From contig NZ_FCOL02000007.1 of the NCBI RefSeq assembly GCF_001544515.1, positions 124,001-188,000 of the forward strand: 64,000 nt of DNA, read 5' to 3'. A program made the translations under genes and the position numbers. This document shows, one piece after another, positions 45,792 through 53,943 of the stretch. Each line of letters opens with the position of its first letter. The stretch's first letter is position 1. The notes under the pieces are model-generated. The model ran no database searches. It saw only the letters and a program-made list of their open reading frames with translations, and was not told the DNA's origin. The stretch comes from Caballeronia terrestris (GTDB lineage: Bacteria; Pseudomonadota; Gammaproteobacteria; Burkholderiales; Burkholderiaceae).

Positions 45792-47369
45792 ATGCGTTTT
45801 CTGCGTTTCCTGAAAATATTTTTCACGATTGTTCGCTTCGGGCTCGACGAACTGGTGCTGAGCGGCATCGACGATCGGCGCGTGCGCTTCTTGATGCGCA
45901 TCACCACGTTCGGCCGCAAGTTCGAGATTCCGCGCGGCATTCGGCTGCGGCTCGCGCTGGAAAGCCTCGGGCCGATTTTCGTGAAGTTCGGGCAGGTGCT
46001 GTCGACGCGACGCGATCTGCTGCCCGTCGATATCGCCGACGAACTCGCGAAGCTGCAAGACCAGGTGCCCCCGTTCGATTCGGCGTTGGCCGTGGAGATC
46101 GTCGAAAAGTCGCTGGGCGCGCCGATCGACGTCCTTTTCGACGATTTCGAGCGCGTGCCGGTGGCGAGCGCATCGATCGCCCAGGTTCACTTCGCGAAAA
46201 TCCGCACTGGCGTGCACGCGGGCAAGGACGTCGCGGTGAAGGTGCTGCGGCCCGGCATGCTGCCCGTCATAGATTCGGACTTGGCGCTCCTGCGCGATAT
46301 CGCGATTTGGGCCGAGCGCTTGTGGGCGGACGGCCGGAGACTGAAGCCGCGCGAAGTCGTCGCGGAATTCGACAAATATCTGCACGACGAGCTCGACCTG
46401 ATGCGCGAGGCGGCGAACGGCAGCCAGTTGCGCCGCAACTTCGCGGGGCTCGACCTGTTGCTCGTGCCCGAGATGTACTGGGACTTTTCCGCGCCGACGG
46501 TGCTGGTCATGGAACGGATGATCGGCGTGCCGATCAGTCAGATCGAAACGCTGCGCGGCGCAGGTGTGGATATTCCGAAGCTCGCGCGCGAAGGCGTTGA
46601 AATCTTCTTTACGCAAGTGTTTCGCGACGGTTTCTTCCACGCCGACATGCATCCGGGCAACATCCAGGTGAGCCTCGATCCGGCGCATTTCGGCCGCTAT
46701 ATCGCGCTTGACTTCGGAATCGTCGGCGCGTTGTCGGACTTCGATAAGAATTATCTGGCGCAAAACTTTCTTGCGTTCTTCAAGCGCGACTATCACCGGG
46801 TCGCGACGCTTCACCTGGAATCGGGATGGGTGCCGTCGAATACGCGCGTCGAGGAACTGGAGAGCGCGATTCGCGCCGTCTGCGAGCCGTACTTCGATCG
46901 CGCGCTGAAGGATATTTCACTCGGGCAGGTGCTGTTGCGGCTGTTTTCGACGTCGCGCCGTTTCAACGTCGAAATCCAGCCGCAGCTCGTGCTGCTGCAA
47001 AAGACGATGCTGAATGTCGAAGGGCTCGGCCGTTCGCTTGATCCGGAGCTCGATCTGTGGAAGACCGCGAAGCCTTATCTCGAGCGCTGGATGAACGAGC
47101 AGATCGGCTGGCGCGGCTGGTTTGAGCGCCTTCAGATGGAAGCGCCGCAGTGGAGCAAAACGCTGCCGCAGATGCCACGGCTGATCCATCACCTGCTCGC
47201 CGAACGCCACGACGTGCCGCGCCCCGGCAACGACGATCTGATGCGGATGATCCTTGTCGAGCAGAAGAAGACGAATCGGCTGCTGCAGGCGCTGCTGATC
47301 TTCGGGCTGGCGGTGGGGGCGGGCGTGCTGATCGCGCAGGTCTGGCTGACGGTCGCGTACGGCGGGTGA
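45792..47369 (+). CDS. ubiB: UbiB, atypical kinase-like ubiquinone biosynthesis protein
   Basis: Membrane-anchored ADCK/ABC1-family ATPase required for ubiquinone synthesis, 525 residues (E. coli 546). The KxGQ helix is visible in [20 protein letters not shown]. The Ala-rich nucleotide loop that replaces the kinase P-loop is [12 protein letters not shown], and the invariant Lys is in [12 protein letters not shown]. The ExD motif is in [18 protein letters not shown]; the catalytic loop and metal Asp are in [13 protein letters not shown] and [11 protein letters not shown]. Two C-terminal membrane helices end the protein ([20 protein letters not shown]). It starts 11 nt after ubiJ. Confidence 0.96.
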   Translation: MRFLRFLKIFFTIVRFGLDELVLSGIDDRRVRFLMRITTFGRKFEIPRGIRLRLALESLGPIFVKFGQVLSTRRDLLPVDIADELAKLQDQVPPFDSALAVEIVEKSLGAPIDVLFDDFERVPVASASIAQVHFAKIRTGVHAGKDVAVKVLRPGMLPVIDSDLALLRDIAIWAERLWADGRRLKPREVVAEFDKYLHDELDLMREAANGSQLRRNFAGLDLLLVPEMYWDFSAPTVLVMERMIGVPISQIETLRGAGVDIPKLAREGVEIFFTQVFRDGFFHADMHPGNIQVSLDPAHFGRYIALDFGIVGALSDFDKNYLAQNFLAFFKRDYHRVATLHLESGWVPSNTRVEELESAIRAVCEPYFDRALKDISLGQVLLRLFSTSRRFNVEIQPQLVLLQKTMLNVEGLGRSLDPELDLWKTAKPYLERWMNEQIGWRGWFERLQMEAPQWSKTLPQMPRLIHHLLAERHDVPRPGNDDLMRMILVEQKKTNRLLQALLIFGLAVGAGVLIAQVWLTVAYGG

Positions 47370-47374
47370 GGGCG

Positions 47375-47986
47375 ATGAGCGATCCGTCGACGCCGCCGTT
47401 TGAATCACGCGATCCCAACTCGCCCGATTTCTGGGACGAGCGCTTCGATCACCAGTTCACGCCCTGGGACCAGGCAGGCGTACCGGAAGCGTTCCAGGCG
47501 TTCGCAGCGGGACTCACGCCGCGCAACGTGCTGATCCCAGGCTGCGGCAGCGCGTATGAAGCACTTTGGCTCGCGAACGCCGGCTGGCCCGTCCGCGCGA
47601 TCGATTTTTCGCCGAGCGCGGTGGCGGTGGCGCGGGCCGAAATGGGCGTGCACGCGGGCATCGTCGAACAGGCGGATTTCTTCACCTACGAGCCGCCGTT
47701 CGCTATCGACTGGGTCTACGAGCGCGCGTTCTTCTGCGCGTTGCCGCCGGACCGCTGGCCGGATTATGTCGCGCGCATGGCCGCGCTGCTGCGCCCGGGC
47801 GCGCTCCTCGCCGGCTTCTTCTTCCTCGGCGCGTCGCCGAAGGGACCGCCGTTCGGCATCGGACGCGACGCGCTCGACGCCTTCCTGACTCCGCACTTCG
47901 AACTGGTCGACGAACACGCAGTGACAAATTCGATCCCCGTTTTCGCGGGACGCGAACATTGGCTGACCTGGCGCCGACGCGCCTGA
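47375..47986 (+). CDS. TPMT-like SAM-dependent methyltransferase
   Basis: A 203-residue class I methyltransferase of the thiopurine S-methyltransferase family. It starts SPDFWDERFDHQFTPWDQAG, the diagnostic TPMT N-terminus. SAM motif I is NVLIPGCGSAYEALWLANAG (about 51-70). VYERAFFCALPPDRWPDYVA and GPPFGIGRDALDAFL follow, as in the family. In bacteria such proteins detoxify tellurite/selenite or methylate thiols or halides; the substrate is not predictable here. The ATG at 47375 lies 5 nt after the ubiB stop, so it is the last gene of that unit. Confidence 0.88.
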   Translation: MSDPSTPPFESRDPNSPDFWDERFDHQFTPWDQAGVPEAFQAFAAGLTPRNVLIPGCGSAYEALWLANAGWPVRAIDFSPSAVAVARAEMGVHAGIVEQADFFTYEPPFAIDWVYERAFFCALPPDRWPDYVARMAALLRPGALLAGFFFLGASPKGPPFGIGRDALDAFLTPHFELVDEHAVTNSIPVFAGREHWLTWRRRA

Positions 47987-48082
47987 ATTATTGCCTTGAA
48001 TTGCGCGCTAACGGCCCTCATTTAGGAGTTCGCCCGCTGGGGCCATCGGCCCGAAAATCGCGGGCCGGAAATGGTTTGCGGC

Positions 48083-48088
48083 TATAAT
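48083..48088 (+). promoter_or_regulatory. Consensus -10 element upstream of the fmdB-DUF502-aspS unit
   Basis: A perfect TATAAT hexamer lies 44 nt before the fmdB-like start. The region 16-18 nt upstream is GC-rich (GGGCCG) and offers only a poor -35. Confidence 0.45.
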
Positions 48089-48132
48089 TCAAGGCTTTGC
48101 AAGCGTCGACAGATAATTGTAGGAAGAGTGCC

Positions 48133-48516
48133 ATGCCGATCTACGCGTACCGCTGCGAGTCCTGCGGCTTCGGAAAAGACGTGCTCCAGAAGCTGAGCGA
48201 CGCGCCGCTCACCCAATGTCCCGAGTGCGGGAAGGCCACGTTCGCCAAGCAGGTGACCGCCGCCGGCTTCCAACTGAAAGGCTCCGGCTGGTACGTCACG
48301 GACTTCCGCGGCGGCAATAACGGCGGCAAGCCCGTCGCAGCCGAAACGCCGAAGTCCGATGATGCCGCTTCGAAGCCGGACACAGCGAGCGCACCGGCTG
48401 ACGTTTCCAAGTCGGATGCTTCCAAATCGGATGCTTCCAAATCGGATGCGAAGTCGACCACGGCCGGCAGCACGACTGCGGCTCCCGCGAGCACGCCATC
48501 GTCTGGCAACGCGTAA
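48133..48516 (+). CDS. FmdB-type zinc-ribbon protein with a repetitive C-terminal tail
   Basis: A 127-residue protein. Residues 1-45 are a CxxC...CxxC zinc ribbon of the FmdB/putative regulatory protein family (MPIYAYRCESCGFGKDVLQK, then LTQCPECGKATFAKQVTAAG). The short conserved FQLKGSGWYVTDFRGG follows. The last ~65 residues are disordered and Ala/Ser/Asp/Lys-rich, including three tandem SKSDA repeats. GGAAGAG precedes the ATG. It starts a unit continuing with DUF502 (135 nt) and aspS. FmdB was named from a formamidase locus, but no direct function is established. Confidence 0.9.
   Translation: MPIYAYRCESCGFGKDVLQKLSDAPLTQCPECGKATFAKQVTAAGFQLKGSGWYVTDFRGGNNGGKPVAAETPKSDDAASKPDTASAPADVSKSDASKSDASKSDAKSTTAGSTTAAPASTPSSGNA
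48406..48450 (+). repeat. Three tandem 15-bp repeats inside the fmdB-like gene
   Basis: Unit TCCAARTCGGATGCK repeated three times (48406-48420, 48421-48435, 48436-48450), encoding SKSDA each time. Units differ at two positions. The in-frame length makes copy-number change by slippage tolerable. Confidence 0.9.
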
Positions 48517-48651
48517 CGTTGTAAACGCGCGCCACCCGCCGGATCCGATCTGTCCGATCGCACGCAAGAAGACGACCGCTCATGCCTCGGCAAGGGCGGC
48601 AACCCTGCCAAACCGTGCCTCGAAAGCCGGGGCGGCCTTCCGGCTGTGTAA

Positions 48652-49311
48652 ATGACGACCAAAAAGACTACGTTGAAATCCGTGTTCCTGACCGGCCTGC
48701 TCGTGCTGGTGCCGCTCGCCATCACCTTGTGGGTGCTGGGTCTTGTGATCGGGACCATGGACCAGACGCTCTTGCTGCTGCCGTTGTCATGGCAGCCCGA
48801 GCGGGTGTTCGGCTTCCATCTGCCGGGCCTGGGCGCGGTGCTGACGCTGGCGTTTATCTTCATCGTCGGGTTGCTGACGCAGAACTTCATCGGGCAGAAG
48901 CTCGTCGGATGGTGGGACGTAGTCGTGCGCCACATCCCGGTCGTCGGCCCGCTTTATACGAGCGTGAAGCAGGTCTCGGACACGCTGCTCTCGAGCAGCG
49001 GCAACGCCTTTCGCAAGGCGCTCCTGATCGAATATCCGAGAAAGGGTTCGTACACCATCGGTTTTCTGACTGGAATTCCCGGCGGTGACGTGCTCAACCA
49101 TCTGAAGGAAGAGCACGTGAGCGTCTATGTGCCGACCACGCCGAACCCGACCTCGGGCTTTTTCCTGATGATGCCGAAAAGCGAAGTGATCGAACTCGAC
49201 ATGTCCGTCGATGCCGCCCTGAAGTACATCGTCTCGATGGGTGTGGTGGCGCCGAACGCGCCGCCCGCGCCGGTGGCCCCCGCGCGCCGCCCCACCGAGC
49301 CGCCGCTGTAA
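48652..49311 (+). CDS. DUF502 membrane protein
   Basis: A 219-residue inner-membrane protein of the DUF502 family. Two hydrophobic helices lie near the N-terminus (SVFLTGLLVLVPLAITLWVL, about 10-29; GAVLTLAFIFIVGLLTQNFI, about 60-79). The conserved block RHIPVVGPLYTSVKQVSDTL (about 93-112) and IPGGDVLNHLKEEHVSVYVP, TPNPTSGFFLMMPKSEVIEL complete it. The last ~20 residues are a Pro/Ala-rich tail. It precedes aspS by 76 nt, a conserved beta-proteobacterial order. Function is unknown; plant homologues (COV-like) affect trafficking, which cannot be carried over. Confidence 0.88.
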   Translation: MTTKKTTLKSVFLTGLLVLVPLAITLWVLGLVIGTMDQTLLLLPLSWQPERVFGFHLPGLGAVLTLAFIFIVGLLTQNFIGQKLVGWWDVVVRHIPVVGPLYTSVKQVSDTLLSSSGNAFRKALLIEYPRKGSYTIGFLTGIPGGDVLNHLKEEHVSVYVPTTPNPTSGFFLMMPKSEVIELDMSVDAALKYIVSMGVVAPNAPPAPVAPARRPTEPPL

Positions 49312-49325
49312 TGCCGGCACGCGTT

Positions 49326-49345
49326 GCGAAAATCTGCATTTTCGC
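49326..49345. promoter_or_regulatory. Perfect hairpin in the aspS leader
   Basis: GCGAAAAT-CTGC-ATTTTCGC is an 8-bp perfect inverted repeat with a 4-nt loop, 42 nt before the aspS ATG. No T tract follows. It may be a leader stem or only a weak operator. Confidence 0.35.
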
Positions 49346-49387
49346 GCGCGCGCCGTTGATTAATGAAACAACGAAAGACACAACATC

Positions 49388-51190
49388 ATGTCGATGCGAT
49401 CTGAATACTGCGGTCTGGTGACCGAAGCCCTCCTGGGCCAAAACGTCTCGCTGTGCGGCTGGGTGCACCGCCGCCGCGACCACGGCGGCGTTATCTTCAT
49501 CGACCTGCGCGATCGCGAAGGGCTTGTTCAGGTCGTCTGCGATCCGGATCGCGCCGACATGTTCAAGGTCGCCGAAGGCGTGCGCAACGAGTTCTGCGTA
49601 CAGGTGAAGGGCGTCGTGCGCAGCCGTCCGGAAGGCACGGCGAACGCCGGCCTGACGAGCGGCAAGATCGAAGTGCTGTGCCATGAGCTGACCGTGCTGA
49701 ACCCATCGGTCACGCCGCCGTTCCAGCTCGACGACGACAACCTCTCGGAAACCACGCGCCTCACGCATCGCGTGCTCGACCTGCGCCGCCCGCAGATGCA
49801 GCAGAACCTGCGTTTGCGCTATCGCGTCGCGATGGAAGTGCGCAAGTATCTCGACGCACAAGGTTTCATCGACATCGAAACGCCGATGCTCACCAAGAGC
49901 ACGCCGGAAGGCGCGCGCGATTACCTCGTGCCGTCGCGTGTGAACGCCGGCCAGTTCTTCGCGCTGCCGCAATCGCCGCAACTCTTCAAGCAGCTCCTGA
50001 TGGTCGCGAACTTCGATCGGTACTACCAGATCGTGAAGTGCTTCCGCGACGAAGACCTGCGCGCCGACCGTCAGCCCGAATTCACGCAGATCGACTGCGA
50101 AACGTCGTTCCTGAACGAACAGGAAATTCGCGATCTGTTCGAAGCGATGATCCGTCACGTTTTCAAGGAAACGATGAACGTGTCGCTCGCAGAGAAATTC
50201 CCGGTGATGCTGTACTCGGAAGCGATGCGCCGTTTCGGTTCGGACAAGCCCGACCTGCGCGTGAAGCTCGAATTCGCCGACTTGACGGACGCCGTGCGCG
50301 ACGTCGACTTCAAGGTGTTCAGCACGCCGGCGAACTCGAAGGACGGCCGCGTTGCGGCGTTGCGCGTGCCGAAGGGCAGCGAGCTGTCGCGCGGCGACAT
50401 CGACGGATATACGGAATTCGTGCGCATCTACGGCGCGAAGGGCCTCGCGTGGATCAAGGTCAACGACGTGTCGAAGGGCCGTGACGGCCTGCAAAGCCCG
50501 ATCGTGAAGAACCTGCACGACGCGTCGATCGCGGCGATCCTCGAGCGCACCGGCGCGCAGAACGGCGACATCGTGTTCTTCGCGGCAGACCGCGCGAAGG
50601 TCGTGAACGACAGCCTCGGCGCGTTGCGTCTGAAGATCGGTCACTCGGAATTCGGCCGCGCGAACGAACTGTTCGAGCCGGGCTGGAAGCCGCTGTGGGT
50701 GACCGACTTCCCGATGTTCGAGTACGACGAGGAAGAAAACCGCTACGTGGCGGCGCACCACCCGTTCACGAGCCCGAAGGACGAGCACCTGGAATACCTC
50801 GAAACCGATCCGGGCCGCTGTCTCGCGAAGGCGTACGACATGGTCCTGAACGGCTGGGAAATCGGCGGCGGATCGGTCCGGATTTTCCAGGAAGACGTGC
50901 AGAGCAAGGTGTTCCGCGCGCTCAAAATCGGCGCGGAAGAAGCGCGCGCGAAGTTCGGCTTCCTGCTCGACGCGCTGCAGTACGGCGCGCCGCCGCACGG
51001 CGGGATCGCGTTCGGTCTGGACCGCATCGTCACGATGATGGCCGGCGCCGATTCGATCCGCGACGTGATCGCGTTTCCGAAGACGCAGCGCGCGCAGTGT
51101 CTGCTCACGCAGGCGCCAAGCGAAGTCGACGAGCGCCAGTTGCGCGAGTTGCATATCCGCCTGCGCCAGCCGGAACCGAAGGTGCAGTGA
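49388..51190 (+). CDS. aspS: Aspartyl-tRNA synthetase
   Basis: Class IIb synthetase charging tRNA-Asp (or both tRNA-Asp and tRNA-Asn in non-discriminating forms), 600 residues. An N-terminal OB-fold anticodon domain ([20 protein letters not shown], residues 23-42) is followed by class II motif 1. Motif 2 is [20 protein letters not shown] (about 215-234), with the Asp-specific QIDCETSF after it. A bacterial insertion (GAD) domain occupies about 290-420. Motif 3 is [20 protein letters not shown] (about 538-557). The ATG has no long leader problem and the length matches bacterial AspRS. A strong terminator follows the stop. Confidence 0.98.
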   Translation: MSMRSEYCGLVTEALLGQNVSLCGWVHRRRDHGGVIFIDLRDREGLVQVVCDPDRADMFKVAEGVRNEFCVQVKGVVRSRPEGTANAGLTSGKIEVLCHELTVLNPSVTPPFQLDDDNLSETTRLTHRVLDLRRPQMQQNLRLRYRVAMEVRKYLDAQGFIDIETPMLTKSTPEGARDYLVPSRVNAGQFFALPQSPQLFKQLLMVANFDRYYQIVKCFRDEDLRADRQPEFTQIDCETSFLNEQEIRDLFEAMIRHVFKETMNVSLAEKFPVMLYSEAMRRFGSDKPDLRVKLEFADLTDAVRDVDFKVFSTPANSKDGRVAALRVPKGSELSRGDIDGYTEFVRIYGAKGLAWIKVNDVSKGRDGLQSPIVKNLHDASIAAILERTGAQNGDIVFFAADRAKVVNDSLGALRLKIGHSEFGRANELFEPGWKPLWVTDFPMFEYDEEENRYVAAHHPFTSPKDEHLEYLETDPGRCLAKAYDMVLNGWEIGGGSVRIFQEDVQSKVFRALKIGAEEARAKFGFLLDALQYGAPPHGGIAFGLDRIVTMMAGADSIRDVIAFPKTQRAQCLLTQAPSEVDERQLRELHIRLRQPEPKVQ

Positions 51191-51213
51191 ATCTGAAGTA
51201 AGCAAGTCATGCG

Positions 51214-51246
51214 AAAAGGGCGCCGAGTGCGCCTTTTTCGTTTTTT
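51214..51246 (+). terminator. Intrinsic terminator after aspS
   Basis: A 10-bp stem (AAAAGGGCGC / GCGCCTTTTT, one G-T pair) with a CGAGT loop and a second TTTTTT run, 23 nt after the stop. nudB begins 47 nt later and so probably has its own promoter or relies on read-through. Confidence 0.88.
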
Positions 51247-51292
51247 GGGTTACAGTCGTTTGCCGTATTAAAAAGATGAGCGCGCCGCCGCC

Positions 51293-51769
51293 ATGCCCAA
51301 GCCGCCGAAAATTCCCGAATCCGTCCTCGTCGTCATTCATACGCCCGAACTCGACGTGCTGATCATCGAGCGCGCCGATCACAAGGGGTATTGGCAATCG
51401 GTGACGGGATCGAAAGATCGCATAGACGAGCCGCTCGTCGAGACCGCCGCGCGCGAAGTCGCCGAGGAGACGGGCATCGTCATCGGCAGTGAACTCGTGC
51501 CCGAGCATTGCCTGCTCGACTGGCATCACAGTATCGAGTACAGCATCTATCCAGAGTGGCGTTACCGCTACGCCGAGGGCGTCACGCGCAACACCGAGCA
51601 TCAGTTCAGCCTGCTCGTGCCGCATTGCCTCGAAGTCACGCTCGCGCCGCGCGAGCACACATCGCATTTGTGGCTGCCGTTTCGCGAGGCCGCCGACCGT
51701 TGCTTCTCATCGTCGAATCGCGAGGCCATTTTGCAGTTGCCCGAGCGGCGCGCGGAGCACAATCGATGA
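51293..51769 (+). CDS. nudB: Dihydroneopterin triphosphate diphosphatase (NudB)
   Basis: Nudix enzyme that removes pyrophosphate from dihydroneopterin triphosphate in folate synthesis, 158 residues. The start is KIPESVLVVIHTPELDVLII. The Nudix box is complete: GSKDRIDEPLVETAAREVAE ETG (about 41-63, G-x5-E-x7-R-E-x2-E-E). RNTEHQFSLLVPHCLEVTLA and EHTSHLWLPFREAADRCFSS are the typical NudB C-terminal blocks. Its stop overlaps the ATG of the phospholipase D gene (ATGA). The order aspS-nudB-clsB is common in this bacterial group. Confidence 0.93.
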   Translation: MPKPPKIPESVLVVIHTPELDVLIIERADHKGYWQSVTGSKDRIDEPLVETAAREVAEETGIVIGSELVPEHCLLDWHHSIEYSIYPEWRYRYAEGVTRNTEHQFSLLVPHCLEVTLAPREHTSHLWLPFREAADRCFSSSNREAILQLPERRAEHNR

Positions 51770-53058
51770 TCGGTCAGCGGCGCCGATTCGCGCGCTTGCG
51801 GGCCGCATTGTTCTCCGGACGACGTCCGCCGCGTCTGTGCTTCACCGTCGGCAACGAGGTGCGGCTGCTCAAGTCGGGCGTCGAGCTGTTTCCGGCGCTG
51901 CTCGGACGCATCGATAACGCGCGTCACGACGTCACGCTCGAAACCTACATCTTCGCCAACGACGACACCGGCCGCGCCGTCTCCGAAGCGCTCGTGCGCG
52001 CGTCCGTCCGCGGCGTGCGCGTGCGTGTGATCACGGATGGCATCGGCACGCAAAAGAACCTCCCGATGTTCACCGAGTGGGAGCACGCGAACGTCGAGCA
52101 TCGGATTTACAACCCGCATCTGTTCGGGCCGCTCGGGTTTTCGCGCACGCATCGCAAGCTCGCCGTAATCGACGATACGGTTGCGTTTTGCGGCGGCATC
52201 AATATCGTCGACGATTTCGATCAGGACGGCGCGCGTCTCGAATTCGCGCGCTGGGATTTCGCGGTCGAAGTGAAGGGGCCGGTCGTCGCCGATGTGCGTG
52301 AAGCTTTCAATATGCAATGGCTGCGGATCCGGCTCGGCGTCAAACCGAGCCAGCCGCGTCAGCCAAGCCGCGAGCAGCAAGAAACCGCCGACGCAGGCAC
52401 GCATAAAGTGCCACGCGGCGCCACATGGCGCGCAATTCGCGCGAAGCGCCGCGCGCGACTCGGCGAGATCCACGCCGTCGATCATCCGTGCGTCGCGTTC
52501 GTCGCCCGCGACAATCTGCTGAACCGTCGCGCGATCGAAAAGGCGTACCTGCGCGCGATTGCCCACGCCGAGCACGAAGTCCTGCTCGCGAATCCCTACT
52601 TCATGCCGGGCCGCAAGCTCCGACGCGCGCTCGTCCAGGCGGCGCAGCGCGGCGTGCGCGTGAGTCTCGTGATCGGCCGCAAGGAATTCGTCGCGCTCGA
52701 CCACGCAACGCCGTTTCTCTACGCGAACCTGCTGAAACACGGCGTGCGGATCGCGGAATACGAGAAAACGATGCTTCACGGCAAGGTCGCCGTCGTCGAT
52801 GCTGACTGGGGGACGGTCGGCTCGTCGAATCTCGATGCGCTGAGTCTCGTGCTCAACAACGAGGCGAACATGGTGCTGGTGAATCACCCGGAAATCGCCA
52901 GGTTGCACGACGGCATCCTCGCTGCGTTCGACGAAGGCCGCCGCATCGACGAAAAACACTACGCTGCGCGCCCGATCGGCGAGCGCATGCTGAGCTGGCT
53001 CGCCTATAACTCTTATCGAATGATGATGAAGCTGCTCACGATCGGCCAATACGACTGA
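51766..53058 (+). CDS. clsB: Cardiolipin synthase B-type phospholipase D family protein
   Basis: A 430-residue PLD-superfamily enzyme that joins phosphatidyl groups to make cardiolipin or similar lipids at the inner membrane. Two HKD motifs are present: FSRTHRKLAVIDDTVAFCGG (about 126-145) and TMLHGKVAVVDADWGTVGSS (about 340-359). Around the second, LLANPYFMPGRKLRRALVQA is conserved. There is no N-terminal membrane helix pair, as in ClsB rather than ClsA. A charged, low-complexity insertion (about 190-235) follows the first motif. Translation is coupled to nudB by the 4-nt ATGA overlap. The symbol follows the E. coli homologue; activity is inferred. Confidence 0.88.
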   Translation: MIGQRRRFARLRAALFSGRRPPRLCFTVGNEVRLLKSGVELFPALLGRIDNARHDVTLETYIFANDDTGRAVSEALVRASVRGVRVRVITDGIGTQKNLPMFTEWEHANVEHRIYNPHLFGPLGFSRTHRKLAVIDDTVAFCGGINIVDDFDQDGARLEFARWDFAVEVKGPVVADVREAFNMQWLRIRLGVKPSQPRQPSREQQETADAGTHKVPRGATWRAIRAKRRARLGEIHAVDHPCVAFVARDNLLNRRAIEKAYLRAIAHAEHEVLLANPYFMPGRKLRRALVQAAQRGVRVSLVIGRKEFVALDHATPFLYANLLKHGVRIAEYEKTMLHGKVAVVDADWGTVGSSNLDALSLVLNNEANMVLVNHPEIARLHDGILAAFDEGRRIDEKHYAARPIGERMLSWLAYNSYRMMMKLLTIGQYD

Positions 53059-53204
53059 TTCCCACCAATTGGGAACTCGGGCAGGCACTGAGAGGCAGGC
53101 TCAAAATAAAAAGGGACAATGAGCGCCGGCGTGTTACTCAGCGCTTTCCTATTGACGGACAGCGAGACGGTTAGACACGGCTTTCTAATAATTAGCTTGT
53201 TTCG

Positions 53205-53239
53205 CGAACGGTCGCCTACAATAATAGTACGGCCGTTCG
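53205..53239 (+). promoter_or_regulatory. Candidate TetR operator and promoter of the fatty-acid degradation operon
   Basis: Inverted arms CGAACGGTCG (53205-53214) and CGGCCGTTCG (53230-53239) match at 9 of 10 positions and flank 15 nt. That centre contains TACAAT (53217-53222), a likely -10. The tetR ATG follows 37 nt later. A dyad around a -10 suits autorepression by the TetR protein. I did not find a second full copy elsewhere in the window. Confidence 0.5.
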
Positions 53240-53275
53240 ATTTTTAATCGGTCACATAAGAACGGCAGGCAAATC

Positions 53276-53878
53276 ATGCGAAAAGGCGAACAGACGCGGG
53301 TCGCGATTCTCGATGCGGCACTGGACCTCGCAAGCCGCGATGGGCTCGAAGGCCTGACCATCGGTCTACTGGCCGAACGGATGCAGATGAGCAAAAGCGG
53401 CGTGTTCGCGCATTTCGGTTCGCGCGAAGACTTGCAGGTGGAAGTCGTGCGGGAATATCACCGTCGTTTCGAGGACGAGGTGTTTTTCCCGAGCCTGCGC
53501 GAGGCGCGCGGTCTGCCGCGTCTGCGCTCGATGATGAACCGCTGGATGGAGAGGCGCATCCAGGAAGTGACGACGGGCTGCATCTACATCAGCGGCGCGG
53601 TCGAATACGACGATCGCGCGGCGAGCGCGGTGCGCGAACAGCTCGTGCACAGCGTGACGATGTGGCGCGAAGCGCTTCTGCGCGCGATTCGTCAGGCGAA
53701 AGACGAAGGGCATCTGAAGTCCGAGACCGATCCGGCGCTGATGCTCTTCGAACTGTATAGCTTCACGCTCGGACTGCATCACGACGCACGTTTCCTGCAC
53801 TTGCCGGAAGCCGTACAACTGACGCGGGACGCGCTGGAAAAAACGATTGTTTCGTATCAAAGCGATAACAGCCGTTAG
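53276..53878 (+). CDS. TetR-family regulator of the beta-oxidation operon
   Basis: A 200-residue TetR repressor. The N-terminal HTH is RVAILDAALDLASRDGLEGL, then TIGLLAERMQMSKSGVFAHF (recognition helix KSGVFAHF, about 39-46) and GSREDLQVEV. The C-terminal ligand domain has GCIYISGAVEYDDR and a helix-rich end, of the TetR_C_13-like type. It is the first gene before acyl-CoA dehydrogenase, FadN-type enzyme, thiolase and hydratase (65 nt gap), so an acyl-CoA responsive repressor role is the natural reading. The upstream dyad is its probable operator. Confidence 0.88.
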   Translation: MRKGEQTRVAILDAALDLASRDGLEGLTIGLLAERMQMSKSGVFAHFGSREDLQVEVVREYHRRFEDEVFFPSLREARGLPRLRSMMNRWMERRIQEVTTGCIYISGAVEYDDRAASAVREQLVHSVTMWREALLRAIRQAKDEGHLKSETDPALMLFELYSFTLGLHHDARFLHLPEAVQLTRDALEKTIVSYQSDNSR

Positions 53879-53943
53879 CGGCGTCGACGACAAACGAATT
53901 CGGCGGCGGCGCGCGGCATAAGAGTGAACATCTGGAGAAACTC

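Noticed and set aside
49094..51667. 857-codon open frame antisense to DUF502, aspS and nudB
   Set aside because: Same artefact: it spans three sound genes and its translation is low-information Arg/His/Glu-rich sequence.
53060..53077. Hairpin after clsB as a terminator
   Set aside because: Only a 6-bp stem with weak pairs and no T run; not strong enough to call.
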